Shown here: positions 12,546-27,500 of the stretch, piece by piece
Layout of the letters: the number at the start of each line of letters is the position of its first letter
Position numbering within the stretch: position 1 is the first letter of the stretch
Source: Casuarius casuarius
Taxonomy: Eukaryota; Chordata; Aves; Casuariiformes; Casuariidae
Length of the DNA stretch: 64,000 nucleotides
Direction of reading: 5' to 3'
NCBI GenBank assembly: GCA_003342895.1
Contig: PTFA01000192.1
Span: forward strand, 1,203,378 to 1,267,377
The notes under the pieces: generated by a model
What the model saw: the letters and a program-made list of their open reading frames with translations, nothing else
Told to the model about the DNA's origin: nothing
Databases searched by the model: none
Position numbers and translations under genes: made by a program

Positions 12546-15500
12546 GTAAGTTATGCTTCCCTCTCACACAGTGTCTGGTTCATGCAGGGCTTTTTGGGCT
12601 GTTTTCTTTTATCACTTGCTCTGCACTGTTTTATCCTGGCTGAGGTCTCTCTGCTCTTGCATTCTGCCCTTGATTCCTAGAGAACGATGTTGACTATTCA
12701 GCCAGTAAAATGTGTAGGTAGGCTCTGGTATGAGGATATTCCCCAGTGTGAAGTGCCTATGTCTGGCTCAAAATCCTTGAAAACAGTTTTGGGATACTAT
12801 GCTCAGGGCAGTGGGGAGGATGGGGCACAGACACCTGCATCTTGCAGCCACAGGAACCATTCTTTGACTCCACTAGGACCCCAGAAAAGTGCCCAGCTTA
12901 GATTGTGGGGAATGTGTGATTGTTAGGCAGTATGTGGTATTGTTTTCCAGGCTGGGTTCGGTGCAAAATGCATGGAGGCTGCTGCATGGTGGTGTAGTCT
13001 TTTCCTATCATGAGGTCAAGAGGTATTGCTGCATGGGCAGAAAAGCTACAGTTCCCCAGCATATCTGCCCCGGTTATCCTTCATGCAGAGCCATGCTTAT
13101 GGCTCAGGAGCAGAAGCTGAGAAATGTGCAGTAAAGGAAAAGACATTTTCTTGCTCTTACTGAAGGATTTGGCAGGTGTGAGAATGCCTGAAGCCTCAAA
13201 AAGGGAGGTGTATGAGGCTGTGGAGAGGGGTAAGCTGGTGGAAGTGNGGAGAGTTGTTTTCCTCAGGCTTTAATGGAGTCTTCCAGGTCCTCTCGTAGGA
13301 AAATTTTTCAGGTCGTTACTGCTCAGGGACATGTGACACTGGCTATGTTTTCTCTTTTCCTTACCCTGTGCTTTGTACTCTCTCTTTACTGCTGACTTTC
13401 CCCCCCGCCCCTGTGAGCTGGTGTGTGTATACAGCTAGGCTGAGCGTGCTGCTAGGTATCAGCCAGGTGGGGCTGAGTGTGAGCCCAGATGCATCAGCAG
13501 CGTAATGGCTCCTCACTAGCAGTTCAGGTCTGGGACACAGACCCCAGCTTGGGTCCGAATGCAAATCAAGCAAGGTGCTGTAGCCTGGGGGTATGTGCCA
13601 TAGTCCAGGTGCATGTGCCACACACATGCACTACTCCCATTCATTCTGCACTGGTAGCCACAGGGTCGGGCACCCTGCACTTCCACAGCCTTCACTTCCT
13701 CCCTTTCCAGGGACTGGGAACAAGACCAGCTCTCTGCTGCGCTTTGCAGTTTTATTGGTGCTGACCTCAGTTTCTTCCCTCTTCCTCCCTTCCTCTGCCT
13801 CATGTCTTTCTCAAGTCAGTATTGCTAGTCCTGTGACCCTAGATCAAGTAAACAAGCATTGCCATTGTTATTTAACTGCAGGACATATCAATAGCGATGG
13901 CTCAGGCTTCACGGTGTTTGTAACCAGGAGGATGGAACTGGACCGGCGGGCAAGCTGCGTGCCATTGAGGTCTGGGGGTTGCAAGAGCAGTGAACTTGGT
14001 CTGCGGTGTCCCTCTGATGTTTCTGGTTATTCCCTTTTCAAAGACGGCAGCTACCACATGCAGCCTTGTAAGACTTTCAGTGTTTCTTTTGTAAGTTTTT
14101 GTTTCTCACGGAATGGCAGGAAGTCTCTTTGCTCTTCCCCATAATCTCCCTAATCAGGCTCTCTGCAGTGGCTAAGACCTTGTTAGAGCTCTCCTAATCC
14201 TTCTCTCAAGCTCAGATGTTCCCTTTTCTTCTCCNGATCTGAGGAAGTTTGCACAGTCGACCTCCCAATCTACACTGTATGTTTTTGCTTGCACCAAAGT
14301 TACTTGCGTGATACCACCCATTTCTTGAACATGCTGTGGAGTCAGATTGTAGGATCTGTGGCTCCATGCAGGGCAAAATCCTTCTAGTAAATGGTCTTGT
14401 TCCTCTTCCTGGGTGTACTTTTATCTCTGGGCAGTATCCAGGGATGGAGAGTGCTGAAAGGTATGAACAGGGTATTGAGGCATAGTCATGTGTGCCCAGT
14501 GTGGCAGGAAGGGGCCAGGCAGAGAAGCAGTTGGTTTGGGGACTGACTGTATACCCAGGCCTTTAACAGGTCTGTCGTGGAGGTGATAAACGCAGCAGCC
14601 AGGAATGGCCTTTTGGCTATTGACTATTGGCAGAACAACTGCCCCAGACCACGGCTTGCCCCTTCTCTCTGCCCTCATGGAGGGAGGCGGCTGGAAGCAA
14701 GCCATTGCCATTGCTGTGGGCCTGCAGCCACAGCTGGGGGCCACCTTGTCTAGAAGCTGCCTGTGAAATGAGGGGGATGTCCCTGAGCCCATGCATAGCC
14801 AGCTTGCCACTTTCGGAAAGCGTCTAGCCAGCTGCATAAGGGAACAGGGCCCTTCTGAGATGGGAGCTGGGCAAGGGGGAGGGGGAAAGGCTGGGGCATG
14901 CAGCTGTGGCAGAAAGTTACACAGCCCCCTTTCCTCTCTGCTTCATAAGGACTCCTGTGAGTCTGGGCTCAGAGACCACTCCGAGGTTGACCTCTATTAT
15001 CAGAATAGACTTAGCCTTTATGATGAGCGGGAACATCTTGAATGATATCCAATTGACTCCTGCAGACATCTGCCAAAGGCATGTTAATTACTGGACACCA
15101 GCAGTCAGGAGTGAAGCTTGACTGACAAAAAGTCAAGGCCTTGTTTCATTCTTATTTATAGCTGGGAACAGCAGGAGTCACTCCACTATTCACGGAAATT
15201 ACCCTCAGGGAGGAATGGTGTAAGCGAGATGAGAATCAGCCCACTAGAGACTCACTCTAGCTGCTAAGGCCCCCAGCAAGCTTTCAATCATCTACCCCGA
15301 CCTCTGCATAGCAAAACCTATTGAATTTCACCTGATCGTCCCTGCCCATGAAGCTGTCTGTCTATTCCTTTTGTCAATATAAAACTCCACCTGTATGAAA
15401 CTGATGCTGTTTTAATTTCCGTTCTGTGGTTAAACCTTTGTCTATCTTTCTTACTACATAAATCTGTGATTATAGGCAGAGAACTTTTTGGTAGAGAGAC

Positions 15501-18500
15501 ATCCTGTTATTAATGAAAAAAAAAAATCAGATTCCCTGGGAGAGAAAGCACTGACTTGTGGGTTGAAAACTGACTGAGAGGCTGTAAACAAAGGCTTGTG
15601 ATAAATGAGAGTGTGCTGTGTTGAAGGAAGGTGCCTAGTGGGGTACAGCAAACATAATTAATAGGACTTTTGGCAGCAAATCTTTTTTTAATGTCTTTCT
15701 AAGTTCTTCATTACTGAATTGAAGCAAGAGCAAAGTCTATTAAGGAGATTTGCAGATGATACCAAACTGGAGGAGTTGCAGGTGCTAGCAAAGAAAGAGG
15801 GAAATAACACAACAGGAGATAGAGGGAGATTGAGGCCTTGGTGGATAACACAACAGGAAATAGAGGGAGATTGAGGCCTTGGTGGAAGCCTGAGGCATCT
15901 GGGGAGGGACAGGGGTGCTAATCCTAAACCAAGATATTCAGGAGAGGGGAAGGATCATGCAGAAAACTGCCATGACAAGGGACAACGTGGCCCAGCATTC
16001 GCAGCTAGCCATTTCAAACGCTTTCACTTGGGCATCTGGATGAAGACCTGTTTTACAAAAGAATTTAACCAGGTGGAGTGCACTCTTTCAAAAATCAAGA
16101 CATTTCTGGGAGCTGAGATCCTCAAAAATCTACTGGCCAGTTACAGATTCTGAAAAATCCCTGTCTAGTAAGGTGAATGTGGGCAAAAAGCAGGAACGAG
16201 TTTACGGTTTAGCGTGGCAGCCTTGTGGTTCACGTAAAATGGCTACCGTAATTCAGGACAGCAGCGATCGTGGTTTGCAAGGCTGTATCTAGGCTAGTGC
16301 ANTCAGATAATGGCAGTTTATTATCAGCAGAGTAAACAACATGATTAGGAAGCTGCGTGATTGTTGTATGGGGAGACTGTTAAAAAAGTGAAGTCTGGTT
16401 GGCGAGATTATTTAGTGTCCAAAGAACACTAATACTCTAATAATCCACAGGGGTTTGAAAGGTGCACATACTAGAGGCAGAAATTTGTAGAGAAATTAGA
16501 GAGAAATGTGGTATTACATGAGGCAAAAAAGAAGTAACACCAGGAAATTAGGATGGAGGATATTTAGAATAACTCTGAGGAAACATTGCAGAGGAAAAAA
16601 ATATCACCTGTTAGATAAATGGGGGGAAAAGAAAGAACAAACTCACTTATTTTATATTCTAGGCAGGAAAGCAAGCTGAGTGCCAAATGCCCAAATTAGA
16701 TATGTCTAAATTCTGCTTACCTGTGTTCATTGTTAGTATGTTAGTGAAAGCTCTTCCTTACAGTGAGACTTGTAAGGCTTTGAAATAATATGCCACAAGG
16801 AGTTGACAAACAGTATTTATATGTGCATTAATCATTATAAATAGAGCAAAGGATGCAAAGACTTTTCTACCTGAATCATGACAGAAGGAGAAAAGAACAG
16901 TGTAACCAAAAGGTGGTGAATGTAAAATCCATTAAGAAAGATGTTCTCCACCCAGTTCATAGTTAGACTGTGGGACTCCACTGCTATGGGAAGTCCTTCC
17001 AGCCCCAAATCGAGTAAGATGCATAATGGGCACAATAAATGAAACGAGATTGTGGACACATGGAGATACTAGATTTCAAACCTTCATGCTTCAGGGTTAG
17101 AGCGCCCAGTTAGCAGCAATTAATTGCATTTCTTGCAATTCTCAGAAGCATGTGCTATTGGCAATTTCTGATAACACTTCTGAATGAAGTAGTCTGAGGC
17201 TCTGACCTGTTTGATCATTCCTATATTCACATGTAATTTTTAAAGTGTACTAGAGAAAAAACGAGGAGCCCTATTTTTGTAATATTTATCACCCCTGCAT
17301 TAGTATTCTTGCTTATCTCTTGCATTTCTGACTGTAGCCCCAGGAGCACTGCCCTTTGGGGTTTTGTTTGAAAATGCATGAAACAAATCTATAGACCGTT
17401 CTGGTCCTATTGCCATGTGATTGAATTCCATAGTACTGTGCTGGTGTGACAAGCTATGTGAGTCGCCAAACAAGTGTAAAGAGGAAAAATTCCCTTCAGG
17501 TCTCTGTCAGAGTTAGTTACTTTCTGCTCTGGGCATGTCTGTGCCCTGGGCTTGGGGTGAAATTCTACATCCATTTGTAGTTATTGTCCTTTTGCAATTG
17601 TGTGGCAGGTTGCTAGGTGAAATGTTGCTATTTCTGCCAGCTTTTTCATCTTTTCTTCTCATGGCAATGCACAAGGTTTAGGGGAGCTGATGTTGTTTTA
17701 TTTCTTCCTGCTTTTTAACGAGAAGTCTGTAGTCATTTCTGATAGTTTGAGTTTCTTTCTCATGTTATTAGATNTTTTGACATTGGAGAAGAAAAATGTT
17801 TCTTCAGTTTATTCTTTCTTGCTGCATTGGTCTCATGCAAAGAAGAGTCTTTGCATTGTGCTTGATGCCTTCCAGTTTCCACTTACAATTTAGTAACTGA
17901 TTCATTATTTGGAAGCAGATTACTTCAGCTGAGCACACTCTACGGAAGTGAAGGAGTCTGTTGCAGAGTGTTGCATAGCAACTTTATTGAATAGCAAGTG
18001 TANACATTTATTAATATTTGGTGTATAAGTGCAGTAATACATATGTGGACGTATAGACATCAGAAATAATTTCTAGCTGTACAGGAAATAGAATTCCAGA
18101 TTTGTGGGAAGTTCTGTTCTTTCTAAATTTGTTTTATTCTCTGTTAGAGCAAGAATAAACATCTCCCATCCATTTTTAATATGGTTTTATTCTATATAAT
18201 TTTAAGCAGTTTGTTTAACTTTTTGGTATGTTTTCTATATTTTGTCATAACAAAGAAGTTTTGAAANGGAAAAAACTCACCATCCCATTCTATGAATGTT
18301 GAAACAGATCATTCCTACTTTATCAAAATGCTTTCTCCTCTTATCATCCTTATTTTTTGCTAAATGAAGTTTCAGTAACTATCATAATATCTATGTCGAC
18401 ATATTTCCATTTTAATGAAATAGCATTTTTGACTGGTAAAAGTATTGTGTAGGAAAATCTTGGACTAGCCTAGTTTTTCCTTTATTAATAGTAATTATTA

Positions 18501-21500
18501 TTGTAGTAGCACCTTCAGTCCAAAGAGATCAGGTTTCTGTCTTTTTCTTCTACAGATCCCAGAAACATAAACCAAGGCTTGTTAGTTTAATCATCCTCAT
18601 GTTTCGAACAGGGTGAGTGAGACCCAGTGAATCACCACCAGAATCAGGAATACAACTGATATCTCCTAATACTTAGCCATGCATCCAGCCCACTAGACCA
18701 AAGCAGCAATATAAAAATAATCTGAAGTAGCCGAACCCTGGAATGGGAAAAGCAGGATTTGTTTTGTATTTTTATGCTTGCTTTAAATCTGTATTCCACA
18801 CCTAGCTACCAGTGGTCGGTGCCATTTCAGTGCCTAAGATAGACAGTGATCTGGCTATGAACCTCACACATGGCACAGGGGAAAAGTGATGACATTTACT
18901 TCTCTAAATCTGTTTTGAGGAACTAATTTCACTGATGAGCATGTGTGAAATTAGCTTCTGACTGAGATATATTAGGCTGTAAAACAGCCTCATTTAAAGC
19001 TGGATCAGACAAAAAGGCAAGAGCATTTGACGGGCACAATCCTGCCCTAGAAGTTGGGTATGCAAAGGGATTACGAGATTTCTCATCTAAAGAACCCCTC
19101 TGTAGGGTCTTTGCTTCTGATGTTTCTGTCTTTCTGAAAGAAGATTGTCACTTGCTTGTTGTCATATCCAAAGTTGATTCACTTTTAGAAAATCTAGTTC
19201 CATTTGACCGTTTGGGAAGTACTTTTTTGATTTTCATGGGGNTTTTTTTGTGAACATATAAGTTAAACTCAGGTGTCATTGTATTTTCCAAATGTTTAAA
19301 CTTAACCTGTCTTCAGTTCTTATTACATATTTACAGAGGACTGTATACAGTCACATCTCACTGACATACACACACACTGTACTTAAAACCACATACAAAT
19401 GTGCGCACACATATACACACTTATCCACACCCAGCCATTGCCATGGGCAGGTTGGTNCAGGGACAAGACTGATGTTCCCTCACAAAGTGAAGAGGTCAAA
19501 AAGCCTGTTTCATTCCCTAATCAGGCCACGTGTCACTCAAATGCCTTCAAAGATAAAGCTGCCAGCTTTGCGTAGGCTCTGTCCCAGGTAGGCAGGCAGT
19601 GAAAGGATGAAGCCAAGCACCGACGGGCTCAATCCCAGTCTATATCCTCCCTTCCCAACCTGATCTTCTAGCCCAGTGGGGCCAAAGCACTGAACAGAGA
19701 GTTGTAATTTGNGCCCAGATCAGGCCATTAGAGGGTGACTTTCCTTGGAAATGGAAATGCAGCTCAGAGTGGCGCTTCCCTGTATGTGCCATCCCCGAGC
19801 AGCATGGCTCTTTATCAAGTCAGTCGAGCCCTCGATCGGGGGGATGTTCGAGGCGTGTTCAGGATACAGGAAAAGAGCATGAAAGCGAACACGGTGGTGT
19901 GAAGAACAATAGCGAGAGGTGCAGAGAGAGACCTGAGTTCAAAGGAGAGATGCATGAGCGGCAGCGTTTAGCGGGTAAGACCTGCAGGGGCATTCCCGCC
20001 ATGGCAGTGGTGCAGTCCACATCTGTGTGTGAGAGCGCCTGAGGAGGGAGAAGTGGATGGACTCAAACCCAAAACAAGTAGGACTAGTATAAAGGAAGTC
20101 TGTTTACTATCAGATAAATACACTGGGTGGATTTGCAAATTAATAATTCCCTGTTTTTTTTTACCAAACTGACTAGGTTGTAACAGTTCCACCTTCTGTA
20201 GTGCTGGGAGAAGTCTTCAGCCACTGAAGATAGACTTCAGCNTTATTTATTTATTGTCTGATTTTAGTGCTGTTTTTCACATGCACTGCACAGTGTGCAG
20301 TATGTTGCCATGTGTTTAAATGGCTAACCAAAGCAAATTTGGGAAAAGAAAAAGGAAAACTATATCCCTATGTTAGTGTAGCATCATGGCAGAGATCTGG
20401 GGAACACTGAAGTGCAGGAAATGTAGAAATGGTAATATCTTGTTCTCTGTCACACATTGCTCAGTATCTTTTGGGAGGTCATAGATCAGTGGAAAAGATC
20501 ATCTTTCACTCTCTGAATGTGTCTGCTCAGTTTCAGTGTTGTTTTAAACAAGTGTTCAAAAGTCACAAATTGCGTCCTTGTAAATCATCAGTTGGGTTTA
20601 AAATCATGTGATTTGGAAAAAGGAAAAGGTGAAAAAAAATCTCAGATTCTTTTAATTTTTCTTGTGGCTTTCAGACTGCTAGACCTGTGATTCAGATCCT
20701 GTACAACTTTTGTTTCCCCATAGTAGTGAGGAATAGAAACTTTTTCTATTTTTTACTGTGATCTGAGATTGTCAAGTCATAGCAAGATTTCACGCCTGAA
20801 GGTTTATGCCATGCATCCCAAGACTCCTGATAAAAATCACAAGAGTTAGCAACAGCACTTCTGAGTTTGTGTTGCTGGCAGTAAAGCAAGCCTGGAAAAA
20901 AAACAGTCATAAAGAGACCTTCTCTGGAATCTTTATTTCTTCCTTCTCTAGGGGAANCTGCACAGTCAGAATTTTAAAAATGCTCAGAACCTAGCAGCTC
21001 CCATTGTGGCAATTCTGCTGGCTTCTCAAACAAGCTCAGCTTTCAGTGTACACAGCGATCCCGAAAGCCCAGCCACTTATTTTGCTGCCTAAATGGGAGC
21101 TGAGCTATTTTGCAAAATCTGTCCCAGGAGACCTATCAAGCAATGGATACCATGGAAATGTGAGCAATAATGACAATGTATTATGGGGTAAAAGATAATG
21201 TCATATACACTAATGCAAATTATACTGTGTGTGTGTGGGCAGACCAATTTACAACCATAACCTTAGATTTCTTGATCTTTGTGTATTTAGGGCCCCATTC
21301 TCCTCTTTCACACACATTTCACCTAATGTCACATCACTGCCTGCAGTAGAATGAAACATGATTCATGTTAGTGACAGCAAGGGGAAACTAGCTCCGTTAA
21401 ATCTTAACCAGAAGTTGCATTAACACTGTTTTACATAATATTTTGCATTATTCTGTCCTACTTACACAGTACTAGAGATGTGTAAAGAATGTAAGGGTGT

Positions 21501-24500
21501 ATTTTTAGAACCAAGGCAAGTGGCTCACAACTGCAGCACTGGAGTTACCTTTTGTCCCCAGTGTTATGTGACCCTTGCAATTCTGAAAGAAAAACTGCCA
21601 CTGCATGTTTTTAATACAGCTTCCCCTGAAAGTGAATGCAGTCATTACTGCAGTGATAACTTGAAAAAAATGAGATGATCAGTGAATGAACAACAGTAGC
21701 AGGTGGTAGTAGGTGTTGCTTATTAGATGTTCAGTATGAGGAAAAGGATCAGAAAGGCAGTGATCCCCCAAAGAGACACCTGTCTCAGAAATAATCCAAC
21801 AACAGGCATCACTCTCCAAGACAATGTTACTTAACAGCCCAAAGCTTGCAGGAGTTAATGGGATGAGAGAGTGAAGAAGGGGGCTCCTGACTGAGACCTT
21901 TACCTGAGTCTCAGTTGCTGATCACATTGCAGATTATGTAGCTACCAAAAGTGTTATGGTGGCACTTATTGAACAAGAAGTGGATGAACTCTGCGCTGAA
22001 CTCACTGCTGTCTGTGGACCATAGCTGGGCTCAGAGCATCCCTATGCAGACCATTGCTGAGCTGAGGTGTCTCCTCCTTCTGTCTGGACCACAGCGAAGC
22101 ATGGATTGAGGCCCCTCTTTTTCCAGTGAGGTCAGAATTTAGGTGCCAAAGCGAATGCTCTGAATTTTGCCCTGATTCTTGAGGCTGCTGGAAGTTTGGG
22201 GTCAGGGCTGCAGTTAGGTGGCCTCTCCTCTGGGCTGGCTGCCCCGAAGCACCTGGCAGCTGCTGGCATAGCTCTGGTTTCTGGTCCCTTTGTGGGACTC
22301 ATGGGGCTCCAGACCAACACAGAGGAACTATTTTGTGCACTTAGATTTTCTTCAAAGTCTGACTCTCTGCCTGCTGCAGACAGAGGCCTTCCAGACAGGC
22401 TGCGTCCATCTCTGCTGTTGTCCTTTAAATGTGAAAAGTCCCGAAAGCCACCTCTTTTTTTTTCCTGTCAGTTCCTCTACAATGCTGGGTGCAACTAAAG
22501 CCTGGTCCTTCACATCACAGTTCATTTTTGGCAATATTTATGATCTGGCAAGAAGGTCATTTTCCTTGACACTGGTGTATTTCTTTCAGCATCCTCCAAG
22601 GGTTTTGTTGTTTGGTTGGGGTTTTTTTTTTTGGGGGGGGGGTATCTGGGCATTCTCTAAAATAATCCCTTGTAAAGATATCTTCACAATCCTATAGTTG
22701 AAACCGGACCGTTTTCTTTGCAGGGTTTTCTGCAGGCTTCTTAGTGACCTCTGGCAAAGAAATGTGGCACTAACTACTTGTGCTGTAAGTCACACCGGGG
22801 CTTGCCTGGCCCTCAGTGAGCAGGCCAGCAGAGAGCTCCATGGGACTTGAATGATAAACCCTGCTAAAGGGAATGATCATTTAAATGTTTTCAAGGTATC
22901 TGACACTTCTGCATGCTAAGTCTCATTAGGAGGGGCCTATTTCCTTGACGTGTGTATGACTTTTGACAGGCAGGTAGGAATCAAAGCTTTGAGGGAATCA
23001 GGACATGGAGGTCCCCTCCAACCCTAGGACCTGCACCCTCTTCGGTAGCGTTCTGAGCAGTGTGGCCATGCAGTGACCACACGTTTTTTTCCTTGTCTTC
23101 CTCCCAAGGAAAAGAGCATGCAAGGGAATGTTTTGGGTTTCATTTTCCCTCTTTTTTTCGTGGTTGCTTTGGCTGTGTGGGGGGGTTGGTAGCAATGGTG
23201 TTCTTCGTGTGTTTTTTTCCTTTCTTCTTTTTTCACTTTTTGGTGCCCATGTTGCCCTGACCTGGTCCATCCAAGGTAAGCGTCTTGCTCTCAGACGGAA
23301 AAGCACTGAGGTCTGTGATGGTCCCTGGATCCCGAGGGAATTCTTTCTACAGCCTCAAAGCAGGCATGAGAGAGCTCCTTCTCTCACATCAGTACACTTT
23401 AAACCTACTCTGGAGAGCTCCGTCATCCCAGCAGGGTGAAGTTTTGACCACCACTTTTTTTTCTGGAGTTTTAATTTCTATTTTGGCTACCTCAGGCTTA
23501 GGCTGAGGAGTACTTTGAAGGCAAGGACTGGGGAGACTTAATGCTTGAACTTGATTCAGTATCCTAAGGGAAGTCAGTGCCTGTGTTGCTGAGAAAATGA
23601 ATGACACCTTTTTGTACTGGTTGAAGCTTTGTAAGTGCTGAAAATGTCGTGCTTTGATATTTTCTGTCTCTGGTCTTGCTGAGAAGTGACAAAGATGTGG
23701 ATAATTGGAGGTCAGGTTCATCAACAGGCTGACTGGGATGAGGTCTCTGAGCCATTCAGAGATGGAGAAAGCTTTGCTTATTGGCAAGGTAATAGTGGGG
23801 TGTCGGTGAGGAACTTATCGGCACTCCTAGACTATAGATCATGCTGACAAGCTGCAAGTGCAAAACCCCCCAACCCAAACATATCCTACAAACATATCCA
23901 GGAACCTGAGAGATCAAAGAAAAAGACTTCAGTAGTCCCTGAACGAGGCCAGCATTACACATGTGTACATGGGCCAGCTCCCTTTCTCTTAGCTGCAGAG
24001 CTGGCTCAAGAGCTATCACTACACCCTACTGTAAACCGGGCTTGCTTTTCCATAGGGTTCATTAATCTGGGTCAGGCCAGTGATCTGGGTGTGCTGTCTG
24101 TGGCATCGCTGCAAAGGAGGGGGGGTGATGGGCTGCAATATCAGTGAGGCTGGTTTTGCGGCTTGAGAGAAGGGCATCTGGAGCTGCACGCTGGCCCTTC
24201 CAGCTGAGCTCTGCTTGCTCCCATGTGCACGTGTTTGCACGAGAGGCCTCGATTAAGGGGAATGCAGCAAAAGGAAAATGACCTGGCTTCCCCTGGCAAG
24301 GGAAGCTGCAGGTTATAATAATGATGAGCGTGGCAGTGCAGTTACTGTTGCACACACAGCTGATTAGTTTCTCTTTGCAGTGGTTTGGCCCCACGTTTTA
24401 GCTGATGTAAATGAATGCAATGAGTGGAATGACAGCTGAGCCTTGGTTCAGCAAGAGAAGCGATCACAGTGAAGAAGGTCGCAAGTTCGAGCACCAGCTT

Positions 24501-27500
24501 ATATTGTGCACACAAACTGAGATTATTTTAGCCACAAGGGCTGGGCACAAGAAAAGGCACGGCTCTCTGTGTGCTCTCTGCACAAATACCATCTATCTCC
24601 TGGAATGGTTCCTCATTTCTGAAAATTCCCATAAAGGAGCATGCACAGGAAAATCCTGCCAACCCCATGCTAGCTCGGTGGACTGCCATGTGTCCTGGGG
24701 CAGGGGAGGAAGGAAAGAAGGCATGGTTGGGCAAGCTGCCAGGATGAGAGACAGAAAGATCCTTCAGTCTCTGCACTCTGCAAAATGTGCTGCCGGCTAT
24801 CGTTACAAATGCTGATGGGGAAGATAGTTCCTCTTGCTCCAGTTAAAATGACAATTGGCGGCTTGGCCTGTGATGCAAATAAGATGGGTACTGAGAATTA
24901 TATTTTCTTCCATCTGGTTTATTTTAAGCGGTGGATAGCAAGGAAACAATTGCCTCAAAGTGTTACTTCCTTTTGATTCTACACACGTTAGCTTTGTCCC
25001 CCAGCATAGAGCTGGGAAGTATGCACAAAGCCTCAGAGATGGGTGAGATATAAGAAACCAAAAAACCCAGGTTTTCTCACTCTGTTCCGAGCCAGTCCAC
25101 TGTTCAGGTCATGCGGTAATTAGCGTTATGGGATGAATCAGATCAGCTGTTAGCCATCACTTTTATAAAGGGGCAGGTGGAGAAAAGAGATGAAAACAAA
25201 GTTGTACAGAGTAAGAGCAGNGGATAGGCAGCGGTAACCAGCTGGGCGCACCTGCATGTGCACAGCTGGTGCAGGCTGGCGCTTGCTGCACTCGCCTCCT
25301 CTGCAGCCCTTCCCAGGCTGCTTGCCACGGTCCTGCTTTCCCCAGGGCTGGCACATGCCAGGCGGATCTGTTTAGGAAGGTTTCAGCTGTGACGGCCGAG
25401 CTAATCAGGGTTGATGGCAAGTGTCTGGAGGGAGCTATGGTCGTGCTGGCGTCGACGAAGTTTGTCAGAAAGGACCCCAGGATGCCTCCAGAGTGAGGCA
25501 GTGGATTTGCTCTGCCTGAAACCAGGAGGGAGTTCAGCAACTTCCCTTTATCTTCGGCTTTGCGTAGCTTCCTGCTCCTCTCTGACAGCTCACTCCCCAG
25601 TACTCCTCTCCCCCTTTCGCTGCTCCTCACCCCTGTGATGTGCTTTCCCACCTGACATTGGCTGCCACATTGGAGCCACTAACATATTTCTATTATGCTC
25701 ACAGCACTGCTCCCAGAGGATATCCTAGAGGGAGTAGCCCTGCTGGTGAAGACCCATTGCATGCTTCCCCATCCCTTGCCCTTGAGAAAAGGACACGGGT
25801 GGGTGACAGGGAAGTGTTATCTCAGGGTCATTTTCAGATGTCTGGCTGTAAGGATCCATCCTTGGATGCCCACAGCAGATGCCGTATTGTTTCCTTGCTT
25901 CTCCTGGTCTCCTCGTGAGGGTGAGTAGGGAGTGGAAAAGGCCTCTCTGAGCCTACACCTGGCACTCATGAATATTTCATGTTTCCAACTTTTCTTCCCC
26001 TTGAAGAGCAAAACCTTTTCATATTTGATGCCCTGGGAGCCTGNTTGGTTGCTGAATGTTGCCTCATCAATGCTTTCCTTCCCTTCTTTTTCTCCAGACT
26101 GCCCAGCCCCTCTTCCTTTCTCTTCTCAGGGCACGTCTCTTTTTCAGAGGCTGCTTCAGAAAAGGTCATTGTCCCTTTCATATTCCCTCCTTGCTGTGAG
26201 CCAGTGTGACTTCTGTGCTGCCAATGGTAAAGGACAAATGGAGATATGGGGAAAGACAACAGTGGGGAGGGGGAGGCAGGCAGGCAGGAAGACACATGCA
26301 TACACACTGAAGAGAAATGAAGAGACAGAGATAAGTAGGCACAGTGAGAGAGAAGTAAATGGGGGAAGAGGCAGGCAGAAATGGCAGAAGGGAGAAAAGA
26401 GGAAACAGCAGGACTTGACTAAAGAATCAGTGTTCCAGTGCCTTCCAGAACTTGTCGTGTGAGATGCACCAGTGTCATCTTGGACTTGGGCTGTCCACTG
26501 AAGGCCCTGTGCTCCCCTCTTAGCCATTCTGGCCTGCTGAAGAGAGGTGTCCTGGTTTTCCAGAGCGGGGATGCTCCCAAAGGTGTTTGAATCAGAATAA
26601 AGTGAGTGTCAGTGCTGTGTGTTCCCACCTCAGAAAGGTCAGGTTTGGTCTGGTTTGACCTCACACCACTGCCTTGACAAATATGCTGCCACCCCTGCCT
26701 TGCCTTCTGCTAATTTCCTACCCCGTGCAGTGGCTTTAGAGATCTTCCTGTCTGAACTGCCAAGGTCTCCAGTAAACCACCAGCCTCCATCCTCAGGCTC
26801 TTCAGTCTTTCTCCCCCTTCCCCTCACAGCTCGTGAGTGCTTGAGGGGCCATGGACCATATGCCTCCCTGCCTCTGGCTATGCAGATCCCGGAAACACAC
26901 TGAGTGGGGCTGATTTCCTCCTGCCTTTGAAAGCTTTCAAGACATCTGGCGGTGAGAATCCTTCCTTGGATGCCCACAGCAGATGCTGTAGTGTGAATAT
27001 TGGACAGCCTGGCCCTTCTTGAGGTTGAGGGACTGCAAAGCCCAGGCTGTGGCCAGACCCGTGCGGGGCTGCTGGCTCAGGAGCTGGATGGAGAGGCTCT
27101 GTGGGCTTCTAGCCAAAGTGCCAATATGGGCTGGCACAGATGCAGGTGGCATTGCCAAAATGCCATAACAGTTCTTACCAGCTCCATTCGAGCTCTGCAT
27201 TAAAAAGTGCTAACTCTCAGCAGCAGTTGGGCCTGCAGAGATGTAAGGATGGCTGATAGCAGAGTACAGTGCAAGTGCTCTGCAGGGGACAGGGCTCGGA
27301 GGCTCTGGCTATGATTATTACAGCCAGCACAGCACAGTCAGCAGGGAAAGGCCAACAACGGAAGGAACAAAGGTAATGAACTAGTATTTACACTGTACCT
27401 TTCATCCAAATGAGTCCCAGAGTACTTTAACTAACTGGGTGAACTTAGCAGAGGAGGTCCATTTTGTTTTCTGCTGGAAAGCTGATGCCTCTGGTGAAGA

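Noticed and set aside
12449..12643. The ATG at 12449 as a gene start
   Set aside because: It lies one base after a splice acceptor, completes a split Gly codon and corresponds to an internal residue before IS4.
12546..12643. Open reading continuing past the IS4 exon
   Set aside because: A GTAAGT donor at 12546 and in-frame joining to 30709 match the family; the read-through peptide does not.
13593..14144. A plus-strand open frame of 183 codons
   Set aside because: Composition is Ser/Cys-rich with no family resemblance, and it lies inside the IS4-IS5 intron without supporting signals.
22960..23050. Possible CR1 3' end in sense orientation (GGAGGTCCCCTCCAACCCTA)
   Set aside because: Only about 20 bases resemble CR1 and there is no recognisable body or terminal repeat next to it.
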